Shown here piece by piece: positions 39,086-51,000 of a stretch of 64,000 nt of DNA (its first letter is position 1; the number at the start of each line of letters is the position of its first letter). The stretch is from positions 1 to 64,000 of the forward strand of contig JASANC010005309.1 in the NCBI GenBank assembly GCA_030248135.1, in the 5' to 3' direction. Under the pieces are notes generated by a model. The model made no database searches and was not told where the DNA came from. It saw only the letters and a list, made by a program, of their open reading frames with translations. The translations under genes and the position numbers were made by a program. This stretch comes from Theristus sp. LFF4_11. Its lineage: Eukaryota > Nematoda > Chromadorea > Monhysterida > Xyalidae.

Positions 39086-41223
39086 TCAGGAAAACATGCT
39101 CCAGTGCAGCTCGTCCACTCGCTGCTTGCGGTCTTCGTTCTGCTTCTGAAAAAAGGCTGCGATTCAAAGGAAACACAATGAAGAACAAATCAACCAAATT
39201 GTAGAATGGTTCTCTGCATTTCGGTCTCTGGCCAACATCATAGGCAGAAGAGTGGGTGCCCTCATCAGTGATGTGCCCCTCCTGAACCACTTGAATACAA
39301 AACTTGAACACAAACTTAATTACGGAAAAACAATCAACAAACTGAAAAAAACAAGCCACCTAAGTCTGAAGACGTTGCAATCGGTTTACCACACCACAAG
39401 TTGTACATTCACAAACAAACGCACACACGCACACACACGCACGCACACATACGACATCACAGCAGCGCGCGTGTGCCAGTGTGTTTGTTTGTGACTGTGC
39501 AACATTACTGTGTTATAACAGAGTGCACTGTCTGTAGACAAGACTGAACCTGTTGTCGTTTGTATTCCTCGTAGGTCTCATCGTCAGTCGGCAGCTCATG
39601 TCGACAAACTGGGCAGGAGTTTGTCTGAAAATCAAGCCTAAAAATGAGCATGTTCTGTAACGTAATACGCAGCATTGGAAACCTTCGAAATTGAAATCAC
39701 GAGCACACGAGTGAGAATTGACAGATTAGAAAGAACTGACATGGTGGGAACTCGTAGAAGCCTGCGATTTCAGTTGGACCACACAAATTTCACTCCTTAG
39801 GTAGCGGCACTCATTAACGTAAATTAAGGTAGAACTTCGAAAACTAAAGAAACGCGACTGACAGGATTTTGACATCAGACAACTTTTTCTTGTGAAACGC
39901 AGAAAAACAACATAAAATACCGACCCTCCCGAGCCACGCGAGAATACACCGTTCATGGAATTGATGTTTACACGGCATTTCACGGCAGACGCGATTTTGC
40001 GTGGATGCTTCGTTCAGCATCCCAAGACAAATTGTGCATTGTTGCTCTGAAAAACGAGAAAAATGAACGCTTTGTGATTGCGACATGAAAAATCAGAATT
40101 GGGCAACACTTGAGAAAGCCCAAATCTACTTTAAAAACTCCGAGTGAGAATGAATAACAGAATCAAAATAATTTTCTCACCGAAATTTTTGCTTGAATTC
40201 GCCAAATCTGCGACGTCGATGGTGGGCAGTTGCGTGATGGCCTTCTTAGATGCGGGCGGCGCCCGTGGTTGGTTGGGGAACAATTGCTCAAACTCGAGAT
40301 CCCACTGCGCCGACCAGCCGCCGTCGATTAGCAGCCTGGACGTTTTTGAATTATGATTTTTTTCGGCCAACCCTGTTTTGTTGGTTTAATTGTTACTTCC
40401 ATTGGTGACTTTTATGTGTTTGGAATCTTCAATTAGAAGGTTCCTTCTGCTGGCTGAATTTCACGCCCCTGAGGGAAATGGCGTGAATAAATTACTAAAG
40501 AAATTAATGATTCCCTTTCTTCTTTCTAATTTTGAATGCGAAAAAACAACGCGTTTTGGGGGGTGGGGTGGAAGTAAAATGATGATTTGATTGAAAAGAA
40601 TAACTATTGAACGTTCAATTTGTTTTTGTTCAGTTGAAAGACAAAAGGTATTCTCTGCATTTTTTTTTAATATTTGAAGCACGCCCCCCACCGATTCCGG
40701 AAACCCGAAGGTACCAAACTCCGGTGGGATTGGGGAACGGACGGCTCACCATCCCGTGGAACCAATACCCTCGCCACGTGAGGGGGACAGCCTCTAAGCC
40801 CCGCTCTGTCCTGGGGGCACCAGTGATCTTAGCCCGATTTCGGTTTCCGTGGCCTGCGGTCGCTATATCCCCGCAGGGCAGCGAATCCGAAAGCTTTAGT
40901 TGAAAACGAGTGTAGTTATTAGAGTAGAGAGCTACACTGGCGGCAGTTTGTCATCCTCCGTGGGGGATCGAACCCGTCACCTTCTGAGTTGAAGGCGAAC
41001 GTGCTAACCACCGGGCCACGGAGGCGACATTTTTTAAAGAATTCACAGCGGATGCTGAAAAATAAACCAGACTAAGCCCGGCCGGATCGATTCCGCTAAC
41101 ATTGCGAGTTCCAGCTGGGTCAAGTTCTGATCTGATCGCTTACCGGGCGAAGTGCAGTAGATGATTCGGTGCCTGTCCGTCGGCCAATGGTTCACAGTTG
41201 TGCTCGTCAAAATACGTCGGCAT
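39086..41223 (-). CDS. RNF181-like: RING-H2 E3 ubiquitin ligase, RNF181-like
   Basis: Five exons (41223-41144, 40335-40181, 40046-39925, 39624-39550, 39145-39086) give 163 codons, close to the ~150 residues usual for RNF181. The N-terminus [12 protein letters not shown] and the C-terminus DELHWSMFS both match the family. The RING-H2 finger spans exons 3-4: CTICLGML, then [19 protein letters not shown], then [20 protein letters not shown], with all zinc ligands in C3H2C3 order. It is a small cytosolic ubiquitin ligase. Intron 1 carries a GC-rich retroposon-like insertion. No defect is seen. Confidence 0.93.
40675..40954. repeat. GC-rich retroposon-like body in RNF181 intron 1
   Basis: About 280 bp of markedly GC-rich sequence inside an AT-rich intron, adjoining a minus-strand tRNA-like segment (40955-41026). 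The arrangement suits a SINE with a tRNA head reading leftward. No open frame is convincing. Confidence 0.45.
40955..41026 (-). repeat. tRNA-like SINE head or tRNA pseudogene
   Basis: The reverse complement starts GCCTCCGTGGCCCGGTGGTT and has B-box GGTTCGATCCC and a terminal CGGAGG pairing with the 5' CCTCCG. The T stem has mismatches at two positions and the anticodon arm does not form a seven-base loop, so a functional tRNA is unlikely. Confidence 0.6.
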
Positions 41224-42990
41224 GATGAGTGAACTTTAACATGGATATGGAAGTGAGTTTTTCGTTCGAAAAAGCACTTTGCTTGTTGTTTTTCAATTCA
41301 ACGTTTTCTAAAAAATGCATTGTCATGCGGGATATTTATTTCGCGTTTTGCCATCTTGACCGCCGTGCTTTTATGTGTGGTGTTGTGTGGTCGTTTGTGC
41401 ACACACACACACACGTGCACGAAACTTGATGTTTCGGGACACGTTTTTACCTACGTTTTTTGAGTTTGAACAATTGTTGGGAAAATTATACAATTGCGGC
41501 ACAAAAATTGCGCCGTGGATAATTACGACAGAAGAGTTTCGGCCTGGACAATCGCGGTCGGACAATTGTGACTTGAAAAGCTGCAGCTTGGATAGTCACA
41601 ACCTCGAGAATTGCACCTCAAAGTTTTTATGCAATCGTACCCTTTCAAGTAAGCTTTGTTTACTCTTTAAAAAAAACATGTTGACCAGCTTTGGCTTTGG
41701 CTTTGGAAAAAAGTCCGATGTTTTCTTCGTCGTAGCCTGTGAATTTTCTTGAAACGACCTTGAACATCCGACACAAAGCAGAGCACAGGTGCCCTGCAAG
41801 CTGCACACTGAAGGACTGCAAATCAAAAGTAGTTTTGCTACCCTGTAATTCAACGACGTTTGCGAGTTTTTATTTTTTCAAGTTTCTTGATCGTTTGGTC
41901 AACGTTTTTTTGTTTGAATAATAATAAAGAAAAGTTAAAATGCCATTGTTGCAACTATTTTCTATTTGATAATTGTTGATGTTTATGGAACTGCAGTGTT
42001 GTTTGTTTGAGCAGTGGATTGACTTTGTGATTAAGAAATGTGGAAGAATGTGCCGTAAGAAACGACGTTTATCTGATTCGGTAGAGTTTTTGTATACCCT
42101 GTCAAATGATTCATCAAATATGACTGAAATGATGAATAGAACAACTGAATTACTATCTATCATTGCAAGCATCTGATAGTGAACATATTGGTGGTGTAAA
42201 TGACGTGCTGTCAGGTCAAATTTTTCACAAAATCATCGCATTACATGTTGTTTTGTTCGTGTAATAAGTTCGTTAGTTTCATAGCAATCGTTTACGATAT
42301 TATTTCAAAAAACAAGTTCAGTGATCTGATGCTGGATATCAAGATGAAAATGTGTTTGTTGTGTAATAAAAATTGGATAAGAAGAAGCGCTGACTTATAA
42401 TACCGGTCTTTTGTGGATATCATGGGTACTAATACAGTTGCAATTTAATTTTCCTGTTTTTGTAAGTAATCTTGTTGTGTTGGAATATTTATCACAAAAA
42501 ATCTCAGCGCACATCATTGCACGTACAGTTTTACGCTTTTGAACAGCACACAATGCGTCAGTGACCTAAATATCGTCAACACAGTTTTGTTTTCAGTGTA
42601 TCCTAGTTTCAACAGAAATAGTCCAAATCAAAAGCAACAATAAAAAGTGTTCTGCATCACGGCAAAAACGGAAAACAACAATCGGTTCAAAAATAAAAAC
42701 TGTCGCAGCCAGCGCGCGTATATCAGATTTAAAGATCTGTGTTCACTTTTCGTACGCTTGGTTTTTTGTAGTGTTGTGTACAGTTTTTTCCGGTTGTATT
42801 TTGCTTGCTGTGTCCACATAAATACATGCATGACATTAATAAACTTTGTTGTAGTCCTAAATGCCCAGATTAGACAAAAAATCAACACTTAAAATAAAAA
42901 ATCATATCACTACCACGAGTGACAACCATCCTTTGCAAAGCTTAACGTTGTTGAGTCGCCAAACGACGCCAACCGTTTTTTTAGCAGGAA
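41224..42990. other. divergent intergenic region, RING gene and collagen gene
   Basis: AT-rich, with a short (CA)n at 41399-41413 and no supported exon. It is the shared upstream region of the two divergent genes. A TTTTTTTAG acceptor-like site ends at 42983, seven bases before the collagen ATG, a typical spliced-leader position. Confidence 0.5.
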
Positions 42991-45087
42991 ATGTCGTCAG
43001 CAAAGTTCGTCGCATTCAGTGCGTGCATGTGCAGTGCCGTCGCCATTTTGGCATGCGGCATATATGGCCCGATTATTGCCGCCGACGTGAACGGCATTTG
43101 GCGTGAGATTGACAATGAAATGGCCAGCTTTCGGGTTTGTTACGTGAGATTCTAATTTCCAAACAGGTTGCCGGCAATTAATAAAAAAACTGCAAGCTTT
43201 AAACCGTATCGGGTCAGTTGTTTCCCATGGCATGCCTCTTTGAAAATCAAATGAAAACGATTGATCCATTCCATTAACAGGCATTGGAACGGTGTTTGTT
43301 TGGTTTCAATGCGAACTTTCATTTCTAGGCCGAAGCGAATAGCCTCTGGGTGAAAATTCAAACTCTAGACACCAACAGCAAACCGTCTACCACTCGAGAA
43401 AGACGTCAACTGCCCTACTTTTCACCATACATGCCATACATGAGGGTGAGCGTATCTTCACTGAGCAGTCGCCCAATATAATTTTGGTTTTTACTTTTAT
43501 TTTCGCTATTTTTTATATTTTTATTATTATATTATTTTTAAATATTTTTCAATACGCAACACCTGCCGGTCACTTTCAGGATGACTCGTCTATACTGATG
43601 CCGGTCGGCATGCCCAGGGTCGATCTAAGCGCGGTCGCCGCAACCTGCAGTTAGTAAAACAACTACATGTATACGGTCCTTTTTTCAATTTCTCTAAAAA
43701 CTGTATCTCCAGTTTGTTTGTCAATTTGAAAAATGTTACCGATTGTGAGAAAACGACCGTCCATTTCTGCAGTGTGCGCGCCAACATGGCAGCACGATTG
43801 TCCGCCCGGCCCGCCGGGGCCAACGGGTGACGCGGGCGACCCCGGTGCGGACGGCAAACCGGGTGTGCCCGCGATCGACGGCACCACACCGCCCGACATC
43901 CCGCTGGCACCGCCGTCGAACGCCTGCTTCACGTGTCCGACCGGACCGATCGGCGCTGTCGGCACGCCGGGACGAAGCGGTAAAACCACTAACATTTTAT
44001 TTTTTTCACTGCGCTGACACTGTTTTTTTAAATAATGTGTTGTTTTGTTTTTCAATAATCAGGCGGTCGTGGAATGCGCGGTGCACGAGGTCGCCCGGGC
44101 ATGCCGGGCAGCGACGGTAACCCCGGTCATCCGGGCGAGCGCGGTAGCCTTGGGAAAACGGGTCAGTTGAAAAACCGTGTATCGTTGAAAATATTTGAAT
44201 TGTAAAGCAACACAAACCTCTGATCATTGTTGCACAGCTTTTGATGAAGAAAAAGGCATTGAAATAGTGTTGGAAGAAATGGCACACATGAAGTAAAAGT
44301 CAAAAGAACGCCTGTCCATCAGAACTACTTGCTTATTCAGTTCTTCTGAATAACGCACAGGTAAGAACGGAGCGCCGGGTGACCGCGGACTGGACGGCAC
44401 TCACGGGCAGCTTCCCGCGGGACTCCGTGGATTGAAAGGCGACCGTGGATCGGCGGGCGACGGCGGCGATCAAGGAATCGACGGAGCGAACGGCTACAAC
44501 GGCAAGGTCGGACGGCCGGGCCCGACCGGCGTCCAAGGCATCTCGGGCGTTGAGGGTGTCCGAGGCGTGGTCGGAGTCGAAGGACCAGTGGGGCCGATCG
44601 GTAAGTGGCAGAATTTCGAAAAGCCATAGTGGTTTTTCGCTTTTGTTGCGGTTTTTTTTGTTTAGTTAACAATTATTGTCTGATCCGCTCGTTTATTGTG
44701 ATTGGTCAGTTTGTTTGATTGGTTGTCACTATCGAGGGGTGGTGGCGCATATTGCAGTTTGGTGATCGAGCCCCGCCGTGGGATGCATAGAACAAATACC
44801 CAACTCTTTTGGTACCGTGGTTGACAGCGTTTTGAACGCATTATTTATTGGTTAGTCTAGCGGAATTCCTTTCGTTGTTGTGTTCTTTGCGTCACTGCGG
44901 AGAGGTGTCGCACAAGAATTTAGTGTCGGCCATGCTGCATGGCAGCAATGTGTTTTCTATCTAACTTTGAAGTAGCATTTCTGGCACAACATCCGTGCCC
45001 GTTTCTGCAGGCCCAGACGCCACCTACTGCCAATGTCCACGACCACGTAACGGCTACTATGGTCTGCCGAGGACGACTGCGTCATAA
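42991..45087 (+). CDS. nematode cuticle-type collagen
   Basis: Seven exons (42991-43134, 43329-43445, 43580-43649, 43773-43979, 44063-44161, 44361-44600, 45011-45087) give 317 codons, the usual size. The N-terminal hydrophobic segment ([20 protein letters not shown]) is the membrane anchor of the cuticle-collagen N-terminal domain, followed by a furin-type RERR (exon 2), the expected N-propeptide cleavage box. Gly-X-Y begins at [16 protein letters not shown] in exon 4, is interrupted by a [19 protein letters not shown] segment, resumes through exons 5-6 and ends before a short Cys-containing tail ([12 protein letters not shown]). The paired Cys on each side of the Gly-X-Y blocks are those that crosslink the trimer. 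It would be secreted by hypodermis into cuticle. A TTTTTTTAG site just upstream of the ATG suggests trans-splicing. Confidence 0.93.
44735..44800 (+). repeat. degraded tRNA-like SINE fragment in collagen intron 6
   Basis: Keeps a B-box-like GTGATCGAGCCCCGCCG as in the copies at 4745 and 27810. The A-box half is poorly preserved. Confidence 0.45.
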
Positions 45088-45147
45088 ACAAACAAACAAA
45101 AACTGATAAACCCAGAAAAGTGCAAATTAAATTCACAAGACACAAAC

Positions 45148-47036
45148 CATCCGGATCGATGACAACCCCGCCTGCTTCGCGGACGATGACGACGCCGGCG
45201 GCGATGTCCCAACAGTGCAGGCCGTACTCTATGTATCCGTCCGCGGCACCCTCGGCCATCAGCACCAGATGCACTGCAGCGGAGCCGAAATTTCGCTGGC
45301 TGAAACCAAAAAACTTACATTGTTCAAACTAAAAACTCACATTTGGCCTTTGATCCAATCCCCGACGTTAAAAAAAGAAAACCAACCCACGAAATCCGGC
45401 ATTGACCAGACGACGGGTGTTCTCGAGCACGTTGTCAAGTGACTTTGGGTCGTTTGGAATGTTGTGCAAGCCAAGACCACCGAGTGTGATCGCTTTGTTT
45501 ATTTCTGAAAGTTATGTTTTTTCTTTCTCAATTGAAAAAAAGGTTTTTGAAATTTAAATACAACTTGGTTCCACCAAGCCCGACCACTGAAAATGTTAGC
45601 AAAAAATGCAACATCAACTGAATATCTGGTTGTTGTGACAAATCTGAGAACAGTGATCTACTCTTGCTTGATCATGAGGGAATTCGACTGCGCATTGTAA
45701 AAACTAACTCTCCGTTTCCGAGACGCGAATCGGGAACCCGTTTTTGAAGGCGCCTTGGCCGGCTCTGGCAGTGTAAAGATCATTCAAAATCGGATTGTAA
45801 ATAATTCCAGCACGCAGCTGACGATCGATACTGAGTCCCACGCTGATCGCTAGCTGGGAACACCTACAGGCGTGGGAAAACTTTGGTTTTTCGTGGGAAA
45901 CAAGTTTCGGCTTAAAGCAACGCTTCTGTTTCAAATAATCGTTTTTTGCATCACTACCCGGGCGTGAAATAGCCCACGAGTCTTTAATAATCAAATCTGT
46001 AATGCTCCACAATAGCTATCGTGTCTGCCGTGAATACGGTGAACAGACTGCAGATGCCCGGGCGCTCTTTTTTTTTTCAATGCTACGCTACTCTTTTCTG
46101 ATTGGCTTGTATTTGGAACCAACGCGCTATAACGCGCCACGCTACAACAATACCGATGCACAAAGTTCGTCGTGCCATCAATCGGATCGATAATCCATGT
46201 GGGGTCAGTGCTCCATTCCACCGTTTTAGTCCCCTCCGCATGAGTGCCTTCTTCGCCAATGAATCTGTGAAAAAAACAGTTGAAAACAAACTGCAGTCTG
46301 GCTGGAAGCACACAAAATAATAACACACACACACAAATTCTAATAAACAAAGTGCAATTCAGCAGACATAATTGTGTTCACATGCTTTTTTTGGTTTGCT
46401 CTTTTAGATCCAGAACTGCTTTTAGTTTTGACTTGTGGAATGGATCAACCTGATTTTCAAAAATTGTACACGTGATTTCTCATGACACCCCTTCATTCCT
46501 TTCCCAGCAATTGATCAAGCATTCCAAAAGGAACTGAGAGCAGAGCTGTCTGAAGCGTGGTTTTTTACTTGTGGTCGGGAAACTTTGCGCTGAGTCCGGC
46601 AACGAGATGCTTCTCGACCTGTTGATCTGTTTCGGTGACGAGGTCGACTGCGGACGCTTTCGTGGCCACCGCTGCTGCAGGCGGTTGCGCAAACGCATGC
46701 CGAACAATCTGTGCTGTTCGATGATTGGTCGCTTTTGTGGTGGTGGTTGGCGCTGGCATACGGCAGACGAGTGGGTTGAACATTTGATTTTTTTTGGAAA
46801 TTTTCTCGTTAATAGGCCACGCCTATTTTCCTTATGAGGGGAGGGCACTGGCTCACGTTCACGGGTAAGAAAAAAAACGCGTCCCTCTTCCGTCCGACCA
46901 AAGTTTGGGTTTTCGAAATCGGTGCGGTGCGGGTTTGGTTTGAAGTGAAAAAAAACACGAGTCTTACCGCGCCGGCCTCTCTAACCAGCTGCAGTGCAAC
47001 ATCAAAATACAGTTTTTCGTTGTGAATCATTTTCAT
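45148..47036 (-). CDS. inositol monophosphatase, terminal exon not found
   Basis: Six exons (47036-46968, 46708-46569, 46264-46154, 45863-45709, 45504-45387, 45299-45148) give 248 codons ending in an open phase. Family motifs are in order: [19 protein letters not shown] (metal-binding Glu), [14 protein letters not shown] (first metal/phosphate motif) and [18 protein letters not shown] (second motif). The enzyme hydrolyses myo-inositol monophosphates and is Mg-dependent and lithium-sensitive in known members. The last ~25-30 residues, which normally open with a PFDLMSR-like motif, could not be found below 45148, where the convergent collagen gene begins at 45087. Either the last exon has diverged, lies inside or beyond the collagen gene, or the copy is truncated. 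The upstream CTTTCCAG may be a 5'UTR or trans-splice acceptor. Confidence 0.88.
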
Positions 47037-48067
47037 ATTTTCGTGCCTTGACTGCGACTCGCCTGGAAAGAAATTGTTGCACTACAAAAAACCCTGAGCA
47101 TGTTTAGTTCCAGTTCAGAATGCAATAGAAAGCTCAAGAGGATTGAAAAAAGCTGCAGCGGCAGGCAGCGCTACGTCGCGCTAGCCTGAAACATCGTTTT
47201 TTCAGCAGCTTGTTTTCAACCGGAACAACAAGTCAGCTGTGAGCTCAGGTTGAAACCAAAACATTTTGAAAAAATGTAGGATGTGTTTTCGTCTGGCAAA
47301 CAGCTGATAACGACCTGGACTCTGTTTTGCCAGTGCACTGATGTTGATTGGATTTTGCACGTTACAGTTTTTAATGACAGTTTTATTCTTAAATTTTCAA
47401 GTCTCGATGCGCTTGGCGCAGAAAACGAAAAAAACAAGAACCATGAATGATGAAATTGACAAAAAGCACAAAAGTGAGATGGAGCGTTTTCGAAATTAAT
47501 ATAAGCATGAATCAAACGGATTGAGAAAAATGCAATCATCTGACAGAAAACAATGAGGTGCGAAGAAAATGCGTGAGAACGTGAGATCTTGCAAAAACTT
47601 TTGTAACAAACCAATAAAAGTGGTCACAACAATTCAAAGTGCACAGTACAAATTTGTACTAAACCTAGTCGATATCATGCAACAAGCACATAAAATCAGA
47701 ATGCTGTACTGATGCACGGCACCCCGAACGTGTTGATTTGTGTGCGCTGTTTTGGTTCTTCAAAACTTTTCAATTCATAATAATGAACCTTGACGGAAAA
47801 CATCCATAGTGTTGTGTCTCATAGCAAAAAACCGCCATTGTCGCATCGCACTACCTATCGCCTGTCATGCTCAAAAATCACCCTTCATGACTTATCTTGT
47901 TGCAACAAATCAACGTCGATCGTGAATAGAACTCAACTTTAGAGCAACACTGAACATCAACAGTCAACAGTTGTTCGCCACAATACCGCGTGCCTGTTGA
48001 ACCATTGTTGAACAATGCGGATTTTCAACGAAAACAAAAAGACTAATCACATAATATTTTCGACGTG
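47037..48067. other. intergenic between inositol phosphatase and saturase genes
   Basis: AT-rich, no supported exon. A 132-codon minus-strand frame (47216-47614) has no domain. Confidence 0.5.
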
Positions 48068-51000
48068 TTAAGTTTTGCAGCCATAGGTGCCAAGTAGTTT
48101 CTCAGCGCATATCAGTCCACTAGACAACGAGCAGACAAAGCCACCAACGATCACATCTTGGCCTGAAATCTCTTTTGAACTTAGATTAGTGAACTTTGGT
48201 GATAATAACTCGAGCAAGACTCAAGAGTTGTATTCGGTTTTAATAGCCACCCTACTAGCAATTTTAGTAGCCGAATCGGCAGCAGCCCACGGTTCTCTCG
48301 GTGGGACACCGCATTCTGCTACAGTTCACAAAAAAATATTCCCAATTCGTGTCTTGTCTCCGTCGTGTCATGTCCCACCGCGTGTCCCACGGAAAAAGTT
48401 GCTAAAATTGCTAAAATCGATTGGAAATTGTTTCCAGAACAATCACCGTTTAATTCCTCGGCATTCTGCAGCAATTTTTTCCCGGGGACCGCGGACATGG
48501 GACATGAGTTGGGACATATTTTTCTTGGCGTGTTCGGTCACACAGTTTTTCTCAAATGCACAAACACGTTACGTTTCAACTGTAGTACCGTATTACCCCC
48601 AATAAACCCCCATGGGGGATTAATACGTCAGCGACTTTTAGGGGTGGGGGTTTATTGGTGGGGGGGGATTATTGGTGGGGGGGGGGTTTATTATACAAAA
48701 ATTTCTAGGGGTGGGGTTTTGTTGAAAAATGGCAAAAATACCTTGCATGGCAGGCAAGAAAGTTGCAGAAACTTCTACTTTTCACAGAGATTTCCTTTTG
48801 TAACAGCCTTTTGTAATGAAATTACCATTAACTCATCCATTTGGGGCCTTTGGTAGCACAATTTCACCAATGTCACTGCATTCAGCCACTGAATTCGCTG
48901 GGTATGTGTTTCAAACAGGTTTCCAATTAACCCCCATGGGGGATTATTTGTGGGGGGGATTATTTGGAAACTGGTCGGGGGGGGGTGGGGGTTTATTGGT
49001 GGGGGGGGGGATTAATGGTGGGGGGGGGTTTAATGGGGGTAATACGGTATTTGTAAAATGAGAATAAAAACTGCAAAAAAAACAAAAAAATGCGAACCGG
49101 ACAAATACAACCCGGGAACGTCGGTGTCGCATCTGAGGTCTGCGGTCGCCTGCGGCGTGAATCGCTGCAGATCGTGCGCCAGACCGCCGACGGCGCCGCC
49201 GCTCGTTCGCACGTAATGCTGAATGGTCATTGGCCCTGCTGCGTCCATGTAGGACACCTGGAATGCGGTGCGCTTGCATACCGGTTGTGTTTTTGGGGTA
49301 GTTTTTATAGTGAAGTGTTATTTCGCAGCTATTACCTCTTACAGGTATCTCTCTTATTTTAAACGTGTCACAATGTGCACTTGCACGCACTGATAGAGTA
49401 AATGTTTCGGCAATTTGAAAAAGCATCAACATTGAACGCAATTTGACGGCAGATTTTAGCAAGAAATTGAAAGAACAAAAAACAAAAAATTCATATTCGG
49501 ACTGCGTCCGGGCGCAAAACAGCAAGTACACTCAAAGACTTGCCTTGTCCTCAAACTGTGGGTAATGCTTGAGCAACTGCTGATAAAGTCTGTCCATGAT
49601 GACGCTCTTGTAATGTTTGTATTCTTCCGGGCGTCTTTGATGGGTGCTGTCGTCCCACTGCCTATACCAACGGGAGCTCGCTGGACAGCACATGATGCAC
49701 GTTGTTTTGTCTGTGATAATTTGAAAAAAAAACATTGAAAAGTTCAAAAGGATCTGATACAGCGCTTGTTGGATTGCCAATAAATATTACACGATACATA
49801 CGGTACCTAAATATCAAAAATTGACATTTGAATTTCTTTCGATTCAGAGAAGACACCGTCTGGCATTGGAAACAAGAAAAATAGAAAGCAAACAGCGAAA
49901 CTGCCTTCCGAAAATCAAAAACGCAAACTTGGATATTTCTCGGCAAATAGTGGCTCTCGCGCTGATGGGAACATGATCATGTAAAATGGGAACTGCGTGT
50001 CCATGGCATCTGAACATGGGAATTAAAAAAGTAAAAAAAAAATCCGGATATAGCTTCAGGTTGTCAATAAGGGACCTACATGTAAAACACACAATGCAAT
50101 CAATCCCTAAGTTTTAAAAAATACCGTACATGTAGCTTGTCACGCACGTGTGAGACCAGACCACACAACAAAAATTGGCGTTAAATGACGCTTTTTGACG
50201 ACTGCTACTTTTCAGTGTCATTTACTAGACAGACACCAATCAACCGACTTGACCCAATCATCAACTTGAAACCTACCAGACCACAAAAAACCTATATTTT
50301 CACATTGGCAACCTGGAAATCGGCGTATAAGAAAAAAACGCGAGTGAAGAATCCAAATCCAAAACTTGCAAAGCAAACCGTCAAACGTCATATTCAGATA
50401 GGCGTCCAATGTGACTGCCATCTCGCCGCGGTCTGCGTAGAAGTGATTCAGATTGTCCACGCCCAATTCAGCCGCCGTGCCGTCGAGACCGACGAAGAGA
50501 AAATGTGCGGTCGCGCCCGGCTCGCTCGTTGTGTACTTCATGTAGCCTGTTGTGTACTTCATGTAGCCTGTTGTGTACTTCATGTAGCCTGTTGTGTACT
50601 TCATGTAGCCTGTTGTGTACTTCATGTAGCCTGTTGTGTACTTCATGTAGCCTGTTGTGTACTTCATGTAGCCTGTTGTGTACTTCATGTAGCCTGTTGT
50701 GCACTTCATGTAGCCTGTTGTGCACTTCATGTAGCCTGTTGTGTACTTCATGTAGCCTGTTGTGTACTTCATGTAGCCTGTTGTGTACTTCATGTAGCCT
50801 GTTGTGTACTTCATGTAGCCTGTTGTGTACTTCATGTAGCCTGTTGTGTACTTCATGTAGCCTGTTGTGTACTTCATGTAGCCTGTTGTGTACTTCATGT
50901 AGCCTGTTGTGTACTTCATGTAGCCTGTTGTGTACTTCATGTAGCCTGTTGTGTACTTCATGTAGCCTGTTGTGTACTTCATGTAGCCTGTTGTGCACTT

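Noticed and set aside
40955..41026. Functional tRNA gene on the minus strand
   Set aside because: T stem mismatches and no proper anticodon loop; it adjoins a GC-rich repeat body.
48087..48856. 172- and 163-codon plus-strand frames
   Set aside because: They overlap antisense to the last saturase exon and the G-rich element, and show no domain.
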